Shown here: piece after piece, positions 13,226-25,665 of the stretch
Layout of the letters: every line of letters starts with the position of its first letter
Position numbering within the stretch: position 1 is the stretch's first letter
DNA from: Plasmodium relictum
Lineage: Eukaryota > Apicomplexa > Aconoidasida > Haemosporida > Plasmodiidae
NCBI RefSeq assembly: GCF_900005765.1
Contig: NW_021628359.1
Coordinates: 45,845-109,844 of the forward strand
Direction: 5' to 3'
DNA: 64,000 nucleotides
Notes under the pieces: generated by a model
Seen by the model: only the letters and a program-made list of their open reading frames with translations
Told to the model about the DNA's origin: nothing
Database searches by the model: none
Position numbers and translations under genes: made by a program

Positions 13226-14334
13226 TGGTTTATTAATTGCCTGCTAAATGACTTTTCTAGAGTACTGAACAAACAAATTAATAAAGAGAATGTATAACTA
13301 AATATACGGACTTTTAGTTTATATACTTATTTTTATTATATATATATGGTTAATAAAAAAAAGATTATTAACCTTTTGTAATATTAAATTAGCTTACTGG
13401 TTAGGAAATTAGAAGTTAACTACTCATTGACGCTAGTTATAAAAAAAAAAAATATATATGCATATATATATATATAGTTATATTTTTTTTATTTATTTTA
13501 TTTTAATAAATCTTTGTAATTTTAAAGGAAAAAAAAAATAAATTTTTTTTTTTTTGAGAAGTTATTGATATTTTTTTTGAGTTGAAAGACTACTAATTTT
13601 TAATTGAAGGATAAAAAATGAATGTATAGCAATATAAAGTTTATGTTGCATTCTGTTTGTATATTTTGAAATAACACTGAATAACTTAGAGTTTAATTTT
13701 TGTTATCGGTTATAAATCTTGTGAATGTTTCTAATTGAAAAAATATACTTATTCTTTGTAAATAAAAATATATATATAAAAGAACATATGACTGTTAAGC
13801 AATACATAATTGTTTAATTCAAATTAAATATTATATTCTATTCTATAAAATACTATTATATATATAATATAATAAGTATGTATATATATAAAAATTCGTA
13901 TATTTAGTTATATTCATGTTCTTTATTAATTTCTTTGTTTAATACTCTAGAAAAGACATTGAGAAGGCAATAAATCAATGTAGTAATTTTTATATATATA
14001 TAACATTTAATTTGAATTAAGCAATTCTGCATTTGCTTAGCAGACTTATATTTCTTATAAATATATTTCTATTTACAAAGAATAAATATATTCTTTTAAT
14101 TAGAAATGAACACACAAATAATTAAGTTATAACAAATAGCAAAAATTAAACTCTAATTATTCAATGTTATTTCAAATTATTTAGATAGAACACAACAAAA
14201 ACATTATAATTTTTTTATACATTAATTTTTAAATTTTTTTAATTAAAAATTAATTTTCTTTTCAAATCTCAAAAAAAAAAAAAGAAAATGAAAATCTTTT
14301 TTTTTTATATATTGTTTATAAAAATATAAAAAAA

Positions 14335-14369
<35 letters not shown>

Positions 14370-14459
14370 TAAATAGAGCCAATGTATGGTTATCTTATTT
14401 TTTAACTAGTACATTGATTTTATTTTTATAAAAGATTAATAAAATATTTTAATAACAAA
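13226..14459 (-). repeat. LTR, family A (reverse), split by a nested LTR
   Basis: Begins TGGTTTATTAATTG with the 3' hairpin, runs to about 13346, and resumes at about 13978 within the same AT run (tatatataacatttaatttgaatt). It ends near ttttaataacaaac. The two halves join in register if the forward LTR between them is ignored. Confidence 0.7.
13347..13977 (+). repeat. LTR, family A, nested in an older LTR
   Basis: Starts TGGTTAATAAAAAAAAG, ends ggcaataaatca, and carries the usual gcactgac block, A/T tracts and internal hairpins. The flanks atata and atgta are a 4/5 match to a target duplication within the host LTR. Confidence 0.75.
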
Positions 14460-15022
14460 CTATATATGCTTATTTACAAAGAATAAGTACATTCTTTTAA
14501 TTTAGGAATGCATACAAATAATTATGTTACAACAAATAACAAAAATTAAATTCTAAGTCATTCATTATTATTTCAAAATATGCAAATCTAATATAACACA
14601 CGTTATGCTTTTTATTTGTTAAAGAAAATAAAGTTTTCTTATATTCATTTTTTTATATTTAATGAAAAAATAAATTTTCTTTTTTTCATTCTTCAAATTT
14701 TTCCATGTGATAAAAAAGAAATGTTTTTTTTTTTGAGTTGTTAACGTTTCTGAGTTCAGAGATTATTAATTTTTTATTAAAATATAAAAATTAATGTATG
14801 AAAATATAAATTTTGTTTTGTATTCGATTTGTATATTTCGAAATAACATTGAATAACTTAGAGTTTAATTTTTGTTATTTATTAGAATTTAATTTTGTGT
14901 GTGTATTTAATTAAAAGAATATCCTTATTCTTTGAAGATAAAAATACATTTGTGAAGAATAAAAATATATATGTTAAACAGTTGATTTATTAATTGCCTG
15001 CTCAAAAACTTTGCTAAAGTAT
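14460..15022. repeat. Mosaic of LTR fragments
   Basis: About 14465-14690 is the middle of a reverse LTR, about 14700-14980 the middle of a forward LTR, and 14983-15022 the first 40 bases of a reverse LTR (TGATTTATTAATTGCC). None has two ends. Confidence 0.55.
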
Positions 15023-15593
15023 TAGTTAATAAAAGATACTATTAACCTTTTACAGTATATTAAGTTAGTTTACTAGTCGTGCATATACAAGTTAGCCATG
15101 CACTGACACTAGTTAAAAAAAAAAAAATTATAAGGTTATTTTTTTTTTTGTTTATTTTTATTGTATGCACATATTTTTTGTCGGTTGACATTTGTTCTAA
15201 TTAAAAAGAGAGTTAATTTTTACTTACATAAAAACTTAATGAATGAAAAGTATAATGCTTATGTTATATTCAATGTGTATATTTCGAAATAGCATTGAAT
15301 GGACTAGTGGTTAATTTTTGTTATTTGTTATAAATTTAGTGTGTATATTTTTAATTAAAAGAATATGCTTATTCTTTGTAAATAAAAACTCCTTTATAAC
15401 AGTTTAACATATCTATTAAAAGATGAAGTAAAATTTAAATCAAATTAAATATTATGCATCATAAGAAACTATTATATATATAATAAATATATATATATAT
15501 ATATTTTAAAACATATATTTATTTATGCATGCTCTTTATTAATTTGTTTGTTTAACACTCTAACAAAGTCATTAAACAGGCAATTAATAAATT
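15023..15593 (+). repeat. LTR, family A
   Basis: Starts TAGTTAATAAAAGATAC (TG changed to TA) and ends caattaataaatta. It abuts a reverse gag fragment on the right and an LTR scrap on the left. Confidence 0.65.
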
Positions 15594-16319
15594 AGTTATA
15601 TACTTATGTTCTCCTTGCTCTAGATTCATTTCTTTTTATTAATTTTATTTCCCTTAGTTAATCCATAACGTCCTTAAAAGTTTCATTACCTACCATATTT
15701 ATGGGAATTTTGTTTCTTATATCAATTGGAATATGTTCTCTGAATTTTTCTAAAGGTCTGATTCTGTTAAGCCAATATATTCCTCTACAAATAAAAAACT
15801 TTTAGTATAAATCGTACAATCATTAATAAAGGTATCTATGGCTTCAATTACAATTGCTTTCCCTTTTTCTTTAATTATCCTTGCTAATATTTTATCTTTT
15901 AGCTTTATTTATAAATGTGGATCTTTCCAGAACAATTTGTAATTGTAATATATTAGTTATTTCTTCGTTAATTGAAAAATTACCTAAATCCTTTTTTCAG
16001 ATAGAAGAAATCATGGACCCCAATATTTTAGATGTTTCTTTTCTGGATGATTCATGCATTTTTGTTTTGTTTTCAAACACTGTGAGCCGTTAAAAGTAAC
16101 CTTTTAATGATATATATTATAAATTTTGGTAATCCTTTAGATATTATGACTCTATTAATCTCATTATAGTTCATCTTGAAAATATACAATTATTCAAATA
16201 GAACAATATCACCAAATGTTTCAAATTAAAATTCTTTATTTCTTTTTTCATTCTGTTTACTTTCTAATCAAATGGATTATGTTTGTGCTGGTTTCGAGTT
16301 TCCTGCTGTTGTCTCCAAT
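15594..16319 (-). mobile_element. Ty3/Gypsy gag fragment (reverse)
   Basis: On the minus strand the sequence leaving the LTR at 16320 begins ATTGGAGACAACAGCAGGAA. This parallels the leader after the 5' LTR of the best element (ATTGGCAACAACGGAAGAAA), so this is the primer-binding site plus the start of gag. Below it are gag-like remnants with stops and shifts. The fragment is cut at its far end by the forward LTR at 15023-15593. The plus-strand open frame near 15881 is a shadow. Confidence 0.65.
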
Positions 16320-16717
16320 TGATTTAATAACTGTCTGTTTAATGACCTTGCTAGGGTATTAAGCAAACAAATTAATAAGGAGAATGTATAAATTAATATA
16401 TACAGATTTACATATATATATTTAAATATATTCATAGTAATATTTATATGGCTTCAATTTGAATTAAGAAATTGTATATTGCTTAACAGAAATATTTTTG
16501 ATTTTACAAAAGTATTTTTATTTACGAAGAATAAGTATATTCTTTTAATTAAAAATACACACAAAATGAAGTTATAACAAATACCAAACTCTAAATTATT
16601 CAATGTAACTTCAAAATATGCAAATTGAATATAACATAGAATTACCTTTTATACATTAATTTTTATATTTTAATTAAAAATTAATGATCTCCCAATTCAA
16701 ATACTTCATACATTAAA

Positions 16718-16748
<31 letters not shown>

Positions 16749-16845
16749 TTTTTTAACTAGCATTGGTGCATGGCTGACTTATATCTTTCTGAATAGTGAG
16801 ATATCTTTATATATTATAAAAGGTTAATAACATCTTTTATTAACC
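16320..16845 (-). repeat. 5' LTR of the reverse gag fragment
   Basis: Starts TGATTTAATAACTG and ends cttttattaacca. It is directly joined to the primer-binding site and gag leader, so it acts as a 5' LTR rather than a solo copy. Confidence 0.75.
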
Positions 16846-16983
16846 AATATGATAAACATTTCTATGTATAATATAAGAGTAAGTATATGCACTAAAAATC
16901 ATCATATTTAATTGCACATGATATTTATTAATTTGTTTGTTTAATACTCTAGCAAAGTTATTGAATAGCCAATTAATAAACCA
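16846..16983 (+). repeat. LTR 3' fragment
   Basis: Almost the same sequence as the last 140 bases of the LTR at 17611-18192, ending caattaataaacca. Its 5' part is missing; the reverse LTR lies in its place. Confidence 0.65.
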
Positions 16984-17008
16984 CATATACAAAATAAATT
17001 GTATATAT

Positions 17009-17610
17009 CCAGGTTATTCAAAAATAACCCCAGAAATAGCTGAAGAAATGAGAATCATTTATCTAAACGATTGATGAAGAAACATAAATAAGTATTTATT
17101 TAAAATAAAGGAAAAAATTTTAATTAAGAATAAATATATTAAGGTTGGAGATATTATATCTTGTGAATTGTCTGAATATGAGAGAAATAAAATGAAACAT
17201 CATAGTATAAATGTTCCATATAAGCCATATTGGTAATTCCCTCATAGAGTGACTGATAAAAAAAATGGTAATTTAAAAATCATACCTATTTATTATAGAA
17301 GCAAGGAATTACAAATTACTTTAACAAAGATTAAATTGTTCAATAATAAAACAAATGAAATATGTGAAAGACAAATGAGAAACTAAATGGATGTGATCTA
17401 TAGGAATAATAGGAAATTCTAATAGCAAAAATATTAAAACCTAAAGGTTATTTCAATATTTTTGATCGAGGTAAACTTTCGCAATTTGAGAATTTGAGTA
17501 AAAAAAATAGAAAAATTAATAAAGAAATGCAGAAGAAATAGGAAGTTACAAAACAACTCAAAGAAAGCAAATTATAAATAATATCATTACCTACCTTAAG
17601 CGATAGAATG
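17009..17610 (+). mobile_element. Ty3/Gypsy integrase C-terminal fragment
   Basis: The translation is closely similar to the integrase C-terminal region of the other copies, including a VGDIISCELSEYER-like stretch, then KPHW and an IIPIYYR-like stretch, with stops. It ends with the conserved tcattacctaccttaagcga motif that precedes every 3' LTR here and runs directly into one. The upstream part of pol is absent. Confidence 0.75.
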
Positions 17611-17699
17611 TGGTTAATAAAAGATACTATTAACCTTTTATTATATACAAAGTTATCTTATTAGTCAGGAAAACACTAGTGAGCCATGCATTGACTCTA

Positions 17700-17735
<36 letters not shown>

Positions 17736-18192
17736 TTTTTTTGGATAGAATTTCTAAATTGAAGAAGGAATTCATTTTTACTTATATAAAAATTAATGCA
17801 TGAAAAATGTTTATAAGAAAACTTTTTATTTCTCTTTATAAAAAGTATAATGCTTGTATTATATTCAATTTGTATATTTTGAAATAACAGTGAATAACTT
17901 AGGGTTTAATTTTGTTATTTGTTATAAATTAATTATTTGTGTGTATTTCTAAGTTAAAAGAATATACTCATTATTTGTAAATAAGTACACATATGTCAAA
18001 GTAAATATACCTTTGTTAGGAGATATAAAATTGCTTCGTACAAATTAAATATTATAAATGATAAATATTTCTATGTATAATATAAGAATAAGTATATACA
18101 CTAAAAATCAACATGTTTAATTATACATACTCTTTATTAATTTGCGTTTTTGATACTTCATCAAACTCATTAAACAGGAAATTAATAAATCA
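17611..18192 (+). repeat. 3' LTR of the integrase fragment
   Basis: TGGTTAATAAAAGATAC at the start and gaaattaataaatca at the end. It carries the gcattgac block, A/T tracts and internal hairpins. Confidence 0.8.
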
Positions 18193-19909
18193 AATGTATA
18201 TTTTTTTTTTTAAGATATATATAGTTAACATATCTTTGGTATTAAAACATTCATCCACATAGAAGTAGTACCTGGGATATGCAATAATATTCGAGATATC
18301 ATTATTTTTCTTGTTAATTTTTTTTTTATATATTTATAAATTTATTTATTTTTAGGTATAACTAATATTAATAATTTAAAAAAAAAAATGAATTAAATAA
18401 TTAAAATTTTAAAATTCAACATAAAAATGACAAATCCTAAAATATTTATGAAGAAAAAATACTTTAAATATTTTTTTAATTTTTCATTTAAAATACTTGT
18501 AAGAATGTTGTGTATTAAAATTGTCAAAATAGCATTAAATATTAAATTTTGGGCATATATATATTAAATATTTATCATTAGCAATTAAATATATTTTTTA
18601 ATAATTTCTTTAAAAGAAAAATTTCAAGTAATAATTTTTCCTTTTCTTTAAAATAAAAAATAAATGAAAAATAATAAAATTATAAATAAAGAATAAATTA
18701 AGAATAATATTCATGTATCAGACAATGCTAATTATTTTAAACTGTATTTTTGTGCTTAAGGTAATATATGCACATATTATTAATTCCGATAAAAGAAAAG
18801 AAAAATAGAAAATATAAAAATAATTACTTTATAATATAAATTATAAACATGGTTATAATAATCTTATAGATATTAAGGTGTATTATATCATATAAATTCT
18901 AAACACAATTTATGGTGTTTTTTTTTAGTTAAATTTATTGGATAATAATTTTACTTCTTATTATAAATTAGTACTAGGATGATGTACAGTAAATTATTAA
19001 TCAATTATAGGAAGAAATAAAATGAATTAAAAATTTGTGCATGAAGAAATTCTTTTATGTAAAAATTATTATATAACACTAAAAATATCTAAAGAAAAAA
19101 AAAAAAAGAAAAAAAAAGAAAAAAATAAATAAAAAAATAATAATATTGCACAAATTTATAAAAACTTTAAAAATAGCAATAATTATAATTTAATAATAAA
19201 AAATATAAAGAGGATATATCCTATAAAATATACATTAAGAATGCAATCAATAATTATTTTAATTTTCTTTTAATGGTAACATAATGATTTTACTATGTAT
19301 TATTATTTAAAATGTGATGAAAAATTATAATTAAATATGAAATTGGGCACATGCATATATATATTTTTTGAAAAGAAAATAATAATATTTCTATAAAAAT
19401 AAAGGAAGGATTAATAATAGTTACTAGTATGCATTTATGCATATTACTACAATAAAAAAAAAAATCATTTATAACTAAAAATATAAAATATATTCATTTA
19501 AAATAAAATTTAATATCAATAAAAACATAAGCTTTTTTTTTAAGAATTTGGAAGTTTATTAAGTTTAAAATTAACGCAATTATACATTCTTTACTACGTA
19601 GTTATAATAAAGTAACATAAAATTATCAGTTTAAGCAATACTATATAGTAATATAATTAACTACTTTGCTCTAATATTTTTATGCTCCTTGGTATATTAA
19701 AATAGTTCATAAATATGTATATATATACATAAATTTATTTTTAATTTTTTCTTTTCTTTATAAAAAAAAGAAAAATCTTATTTCTTTTCAAATTTAAAGA
19801 TTTATTTTTTAAATTAAATTGTTTTATTTGATCTTCTTACTAAGCATAAAAAAAATTGTAAATAATAAATTATTATTTTCTTTAAGAGATAATTTTAATT
19901 AAAAAAAAT
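18193..19909. other. Gene-free region upstream of the PEXEL gene
   Basis: AT-rich. A short frame at 18715 (MYQTMLIILNCIFVLK before a gt) looks like a signal-peptide exon, but no second exon follows. The rest should include the promoter of the gene at 19910; no specific site can be named. Confidence 0.55.
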
Positions 19910-20710
19910 ATGAACAAGAAAAATAATATTATCTTTATATCGAATTATAGGATGCATCCCAGATATTATTCTCACGTAACTAAGGGCTTTACTACTACAG
20001 ATATGTCAACATTAGAAATATATATTAAAAAAGAGAAAACAAATATATTATATTTTCTTATAAAGTTTTTTATATTTACCATTTCAATTTGGATATTACA
20101 ATGTTCTAATACTGTAGGATAATAATAATATCTAAAAATATTTATTTTTTTTTTTTTCCAGTTTCTTTAAATCAAAATGATATTAATAAAAAATAATCCC
20201 TCTTTTTATATATCGAATGTTTTCTTGTTATTTTAGTTGGATTCTTATAGATCTTGGAATTACAAAAATGACTTAAAAAACATACTAGATTTAGGACCTA
20301 AAAGATCATTAGCAGAAAGCAATGATACAATAGAACAAACAAAAAGTAAGTTAAGATTATGGGAGCAGCAAGATATGATGGAAGCATATTTAGAATCAAA
20401 GAATGAACAAAATGAGATAAAGCAAAATATGGATGTAGAACAAGGAAATGAAATGGTCACAAAAGAGAGAAATAATGAAGTAAAATGTAATAAGAAAATT
20501 TTAAGCAAATGCAAAAGTAATCTAAAACTGATTTTCTCATCCTTTGCATTTTTCTCATCCCTTTTTATTTTTATATTATTTATTGTAAATTATTTCACTT
20601 TTATAACCTTCCCAAGATATATTTTTTTATTACTTCCTTTATCCCTTGTAATAAATTCAATCATTTTAACACATGAGAGAGTCGAAATAAAATATAAGAA
20701 TAAATTTTAA
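19910..20710 (+). CDS. PEXEL exported protein with two C-terminal membrane spans
   Basis: Exon 1 (19910-20113) and exon 2 (20237-20710) join codon to codon over a GT-AG intron (gtaggat ... tattttag), giving 225 residues. A hydrophobic segment at about 45-64 ends exon 1 and serves as a recessed signal. Twenty-seven residues later lies RSLAE (91-95), a perfect R-x-L-x-E PEXEL, the site cut by plasmepsin V before export into the host red cell. A charged, coil-like middle follows. Then two hydrophobic stretches, about 166-190 and 195-212, separated by a few residues, and a basic tail. This layout is typical of two-span exported families in Plasmodium subtelomeres (the fam-l/fam-m and 2TM style). 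Which family it belongs to I cannot say. The frame is intact. Confidence 0.85.
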
Positions 20711-20860
20711 ATAATCATTTTAATTAAAACTATACTTATTTTTTCATTACATTTTGCTAACTATTATTTCATAAAAAACTAATCATATCTTTAACCATTG
20801 TCAGCGAAATTTTTCTTTTGCCCTAATTTATTATTTTAGAAAATAACTTTCTTCTATATT

Positions 20861-21120
20861 TGGCTAATAAAATATATTATTAACCTTTTGAGAAACAATA
20901 TTTATTTATACTAAAATATAGAGTTAGCTATATATATTCTCTGCTTAATAAAAAGAAAAAAGATATTATGTTTTTTTGTTTTTATAATTTTTTTTTTGTA
21001 TTTGGATGGAAATGATATATATTATTTCTTATTATTTTTGTTGATAAATTATAGAATTATTTTTTAGATGTGTTGATTTATTAATTGTCTGTTTTAATAC
21101 TTTCAAAATATTTAAACAGT
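20861..21120. repeat. Two LTR scraps
   Basis: 20861-21073 is the first 210 bases of a forward LTR (TGGCTAATAAAATATATT). 21074-21117 is the first 44 bases of a reverse one (TGATTTATTAATTGTCTG). Both are cut off. Confidence 0.6.
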
Positions 21121-21716
21121 TGGTTAATAAAAGATATTATTAACCTTTCATGATATGTAAACTCAGCTTATGAGTCAAAACAAAGAATATACCAACTAAT
21201 CACTGACGCTAATAATAAAAAAATATATGGCTGTATATATTTTTTTTTATTATATTTACATATATTATTTTAATTATCATTAAAAAAAAAATTTTTTTTT
21301 AATAAATAAAAAGTATGATATGTGCTATATTTGATTTGTCTATTTTATTTTTATATATCCTAGTAATTAAAAAAAAAAGACATTTTAATTTTTTTTTTAA
21401 GGTTGTTGATATTTTTGAATTGAGATATTATTAATTTTTTATTAAAATATAAAAATTAATGTATGAAAAGTGTAACTTTTATGTAGTATTCGATTTATAT
21501 ATTTTGAAATAACATTGAATAACTTAGAGTTTTTATTATTTGTTATAAATTTAGTGTGCTTTTTTTTAATGTAAATGTTATATATTATAAATATTTTCTA
21601 TATATAGTAAAAATAAGTATATATATTAGAATCAGTATATCTAGTTATATATCTTCTTTATTAATTTGTTTGTTTAATACTTTAGCAAATTCATTGAACA
21701 GGTAACCAATAAATCA
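21121..21716 (+). repeat. LTR, family A
   Basis: TGGTTAATAAAAGATATT to gtaaccaataaatca. Complete, with the inner hairpins; no clear target duplication. Confidence 0.75.
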
Positions 21717-21789
21717 GTTATACATTCTCTTTATTAATTTATTTGCTTAATATTCTAGCAAAGTCATTGAACATCCAATTAATAAATCA
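21717..21789 (+). repeat. LTR 3' end fragment
   Basis: Only the 3' hairpin is present: tctttattaatttatttgc, tattctagcaaagtc and ccaattaataaatca. Confidence 0.65.
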
Positions 21790-21966
21790 GAGATCAAATT
21801 AGTAGAGAGCATGTATAAGAATCTTTACTAATTTTATTTATAATGAAATTACATAATGAATATAAATATATTTTTTTTTATATAATCAATTATATAAATA
21901 AAATTAATAATTTTTATTTTACGTATATTTTATTATATTCAAGATTCAAACTATTGATTATAATAA

Positions 21967-22436
21967 TAGTTAATAAAAGTATGCATATTAACTTTTTGTA
22001 TATAATAACTAGCTAAAATAACAATGAAGAGATTTAGCTTAGCACACAATGTTATCAACTCCAATCATGAGTTTTTAAATAAATTAAAAAAAAAAAAAAT
22101 TCTTTAAATTAATTTTTTTAACATTTGGGTTTTCATAAAGAAAGATATTATTTTTAATTTTTTGGGGGGGAATTCATTTTTTTTCCAAAAAAAAATGAAG
22201 TTTTAAGAATATATAAACTTAAGTAAAAGACATTATCTTTAATCAAAGATATTACGTATTTATGTTTATATAAGATATTTATTACATGTTAAGTATATGT
22301 TATCATCTTTATGCAACTTCACTAAAAAGTAAAAGCGTAAACAAATAAAAAGATTAAACACATTGCAAAAATGCTCTTTATTACATTGCTCATTAAATAC
22401 CTTAGCAAAGTCATTAAATGGGCAATTAATAAATCA
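21967..22436 (+). repeat. Short LTR (~470 bp) with perfect AATAA duplication
   Basis: Begins TAGTTAATAAAAGTATG and ends ggcaattaataaatca. The flanking five bases are aataa on both sides. It is shorter and diverged from family A; in length it is closer to family C. AATAA is a likely chance sequence in such DNA, so the duplication is weaker evidence than at the other solo LTRs. Confidence 0.7.
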
Positions 22437-22663
22437 AATAAATCATCCTTATTCATTTAAAAATTTTAATAATTAAACTTATTAATAATTTTTTATCCCC
22501 AATAATAATTTACTTTAAAAATTTTTAGGAATCAACAAAAGTAAAAAAAAATAAAAAAAAGTAATTCATGAATAATTTTTTTTAACTTTTAATTATTATT
22601 TCTTTTAATTTATGTTTTTTTTTTTTAAATAATTAACTATAAATAAAATATTATATAAACTGC
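22437..22663. other. AT-rich spacer
   Basis: No gene or repeat recognised. Confidence 0.5.
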
Positions 22664-23076
22664 TGATCAATAAAAGATATTATTAAACTTTTGTAATATA
22701 ATAATTAACTGTTCATGTAGAAAAAAGAGAGCTAGACATGTGAACAAGTTAGTCAAAAAAAAAAAAAAAATTTATAATTATTTTTTATTATTATTTTTTT
22801 CTTAAGCATGACAATAAATTGTTTTACTAAACTATATAATTTATGAGAAATAATAAAAAAAACTTAAAGACTTATTTTTATTTTTGAATCACTGAAATTT
22901 ATAGATAAATGAAATATAATAAAATCTATAATAATTATTAATGAAAAAAAGTGTTTTTCCAGTCTAATTAATTAGAAAAAAAAAATTTTCTTTTTATTAG
23001 AACTTTATTTTAGTTAAATCAAAAGTATATTTAATAAAGCAAATATATAACTCAAAAATATTATTTGCTAAATTAT
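22664..23076 (+). repeat. LTR 5' fragment, diverged
   Basis: TGATCAATAAAAGATATTATT start followed by an LTR-like body. It is cut off where the next forward LTR begins. Confidence 0.5.
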
Positions 23077-23554
23077 TGGTTAATGAAAGACGTTATTGAC
23101 TTTTTATAATATATAAAGTTGGCATACTACCTAGTAAAATACAAGTCGACCATGCCATAATTCTAGTTAAAAAAAAAAAATTTATATATATCTATATTTT
23201 TTTTTTGTTAATTTTATTCTTTATATATTTGTTGTTTTAAAAAAAAAAAAAAAGAGATTCTAATTTTTTTTTTGTTGCTTGTTGAATGATAAATGAAGAA
23301 TTAATTTTTGCTTATGTAAAAATTAAAGTATAAAAAGTTGTAATGAAAAAACTTTTTATTTTATTTTAGTAAATAAAAAGTATAATGTTTATATTGTGTT
23401 CGATTTATACATTTTGAAATAACAGTGAATAATTTAAAATCTAATTTTGTTATTAGTTATAACTTAATTATTTGTGTTCTTTTTTAAATTAAAAGAATAT
23501 ATTTATTCTTTGTAAATAAGTATTCATTGGTCAAGGTAAATATATGTTTGTCAA
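23077..23554 (+). repeat. LTR, family A, 3' truncated
   Basis: TGGTTAATGAAAGACGTTATT start, with the A/T tracts and the caaagaataaatat-type hairpin. It is interrupted by a reverse LTR start. Confidence 0.65.
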
Positions 23555-23937
23555 TGATTTATTAATTGCCCTTCTAATGACTTTGTTAGGGTATTAAACA
23601 AGCAAATTAATAAAGAGCATGTATAAATAAATACACGTTTTTAAATATATATATACTTGTTTTTATTATATATATAATGGTTTCTTATGATGCATAGTAT
23701 TTAATTTAATTTAAATTTCGTTACATCTTTTAATAAACATGTTAAACTGTTATAAAGGAGTTTTTATTTACAAATCATAAGTATACTCTTTTAACTAAAA
23801 ACCCACATACAAGTAATTATTTAATAATTTATAAGTATTCAATAGTCAACATATATTTACGTTTAGTAAATATCTTATATAAACATACATAAAAAATATT
23901 TTTGATTAAAGATGTCTTTCACTTAAGTTTGTACATC
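23555..23937 (-). repeat. Reverse LTR, truncated
   Basis: TGATTTATTAATTGCCC start with the usual 3' hairpin and body to about 23845. The remainder resembles, in reverse, part of the 21967-22436 LTR. Confidence 0.6.
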
Positions 23938-24021
23938 TGGTTAATAAAAGCTATTATTAATCTTTTTCAGTACAATATGCTAGGTTACTGTACGTGTATA
24001 TACAAGTACCCATGCACTGAC
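23938..24021 (+). repeat. First 84 bases of an LTR
   Basis: TGGTTAATAAAAGCTATT up to catgcactgac, then a second LTR begins at once. The same 84-base stub is at 63845-63928. Confidence 0.65.
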
Positions 24022-24527
24022 TGATTAACAAAGGATATTATAATTTTTGTAGTACACTAAGCTAGTTTAGTGTATGTATATGTACAAACTAATATGTACT
24101 GACACTAATAAAAAAAAGAAAAAATATATATATATATTTTTTTTTTGTGTTTTTTTATTTTGCTTTTGAAATATTTTAAAAAAAAAAAAAATAATTTTTT
24201 TTTTTTTGGTGAGAAATTTTTAGTAAATAAAAATTTAATTATCTTTTATAAAATTAAAAGATAAAATTAATAAAGTTTTGTTATAATCAATGTTATATTT
24301 TGAAATAACATTGAATAATATAAAGTTTTGACTTTATTAATTGTTATAGTTTGTATGTATGTTTTTAATTAAAAGAATAAGTAATTCTTTGTAAATAAAA
24401 ACTCATTTATAACAATTAATAAGTCTATTAAAAGAGTAATAAAATTTTAACTCAGTCATAAATGCTCTTTATTAATTTGCTTGTTTAATACTCTAGCAAA
24501 GTCATTAAACGACCAATTAATAAATCA
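24022..24527 (+). repeat. LTR, family A (slightly short)
   Basis: TGATTAACAAAGGATATT to gaccaattaataaatca, with the gtactgacac block and internal hairpins. Confidence 0.7.
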
Positions 24528-24654
24528 ACGTCCTAAAAAATCTCTGATTTTAAAATTTGTTTATTTTTTTTAAAATATTATATATTTTTCTTTCCAAAAA
24601 ATATATCCAAAAAAAAAAAAAAATTAAAATAATATCTTTATTTACAAAACCAGA

Positions 24655-24864
24655 ATGTTAAAAAAAATTAAAGAATTTTTTTTTTCTATTGATTATTTAT
24701 CTAAAGATGCATTATTGGCGTTGATAACATTGTGTGCGAAGCTAAATTTTTTTATTGATATTTTAGCTAGTTATTATATGCAAAAAGTTAATATACATAC
24801 TTTTATTAACCAATACTCTAGCAAAGTTTTTGAGCAGGTAATTAATAAATCAAATACAGAATAA
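24655..24864 (+). pseudogene. Possible gene remnant running into an LTR end
   Basis: A 69-residue frame whose first ~45 residues have less biased composition than the surrounding noise (DALLALITLCAKLNFF). Its last ~25 residues are translated LTR 3' end (the agtactctagcaaag type hairpin at 24798-24852). It may be a gene fragment left beside an LTR. I recognise no family, and it may be chance. Confidence 0.25.
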
Positions 24865-25010
24865 TTTAATGTATAGTATAAATATTGTACATTTTAAAAT
24901 GCCAATATATATATATATACATATAAACGTATATTTAGTTATGTATGCTCTTTACTAATTTGTTTGTTCAATACTCTAGCAAAGTCTTTGAGCAGAAAAT
25001 TAATAAATCA
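24798..25010 (+). repeat. Two LTR 3' ends in tandem
   Basis: One terminal hairpin ends at 24852 (gtaattaataaatca). A second, with its preceding AT run from about 24900, ends at 25010 (aaaattaataaatca). Confidence 0.65.
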
Positions 25011-25058
25011 ATAATACAGAATTAATTAAATTACTTTTAAACTAAAACCCACAATAAG

Positions 25059-25665
25059 TGGTTGATAAAAAAATTAATATTAACCATTTGTAAAATAAAG
25101 TGATCTACTAGTCAGAAAAAATATAACTCAGCCACTCACTGACACTAATTTAAAAAAAAGAAAAAAAAATATAAAGTGATATTTTTTTTTTCTTATTTTT
25201 TTTTTATACATCTTTGTAATTTTAAAAAAAAAAATTAAAAATAATTTTTTTTTTGGGGTGGGTGCTTTTAGAAAAGAAAAAGTGAATTAATTTTTACATA
25301 TATAAAAATTAATACATTAAAAGCATAATGCTTATGTTGTATTTAATATGTATATTTTGAAATAACATTGAATAAATTAGAGTTTAATTTTTAATTTTTG
25401 GTATAAATTTTGTGAATGTTTTTAATTAAAAGAATATACTTATTTTTTGTAAATAAAAATACATTTATTAAACTAAATATATATCTGTTAAACAATACAG
25501 TATAATTTAATTCAAATTAAATATTATGCATTATAAGAAGCCATTATATATATAATAAAATAAGTATATATATAAATAAAAACGTATATTTAGTTATGCA
25601 TGTTCTTTATTAATTTGTTGGTTTAATACTCTAGCAAAGTCTTTGAGAAGGCAATTAATAAATCA
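25059..25665 (+). repeat. LTR, family A
   Basis: TGGTTGATAAAAAAATTAAT to ggcaattaataaatca. Flanks ataag and ataat are a 4/5 target duplication. Confidence 0.8.

Noticed and set aside
15881..16093. 70-residue plus-strand frame
   Set aside because: Antisense to a gag fragment.
18715..18770. Signal-peptide-like exon MYQTMLIILNCIFVLK before a gt
   Set aside because: No credible second exon downstream; in AT-rich DNA short hydrophobic frames are common.
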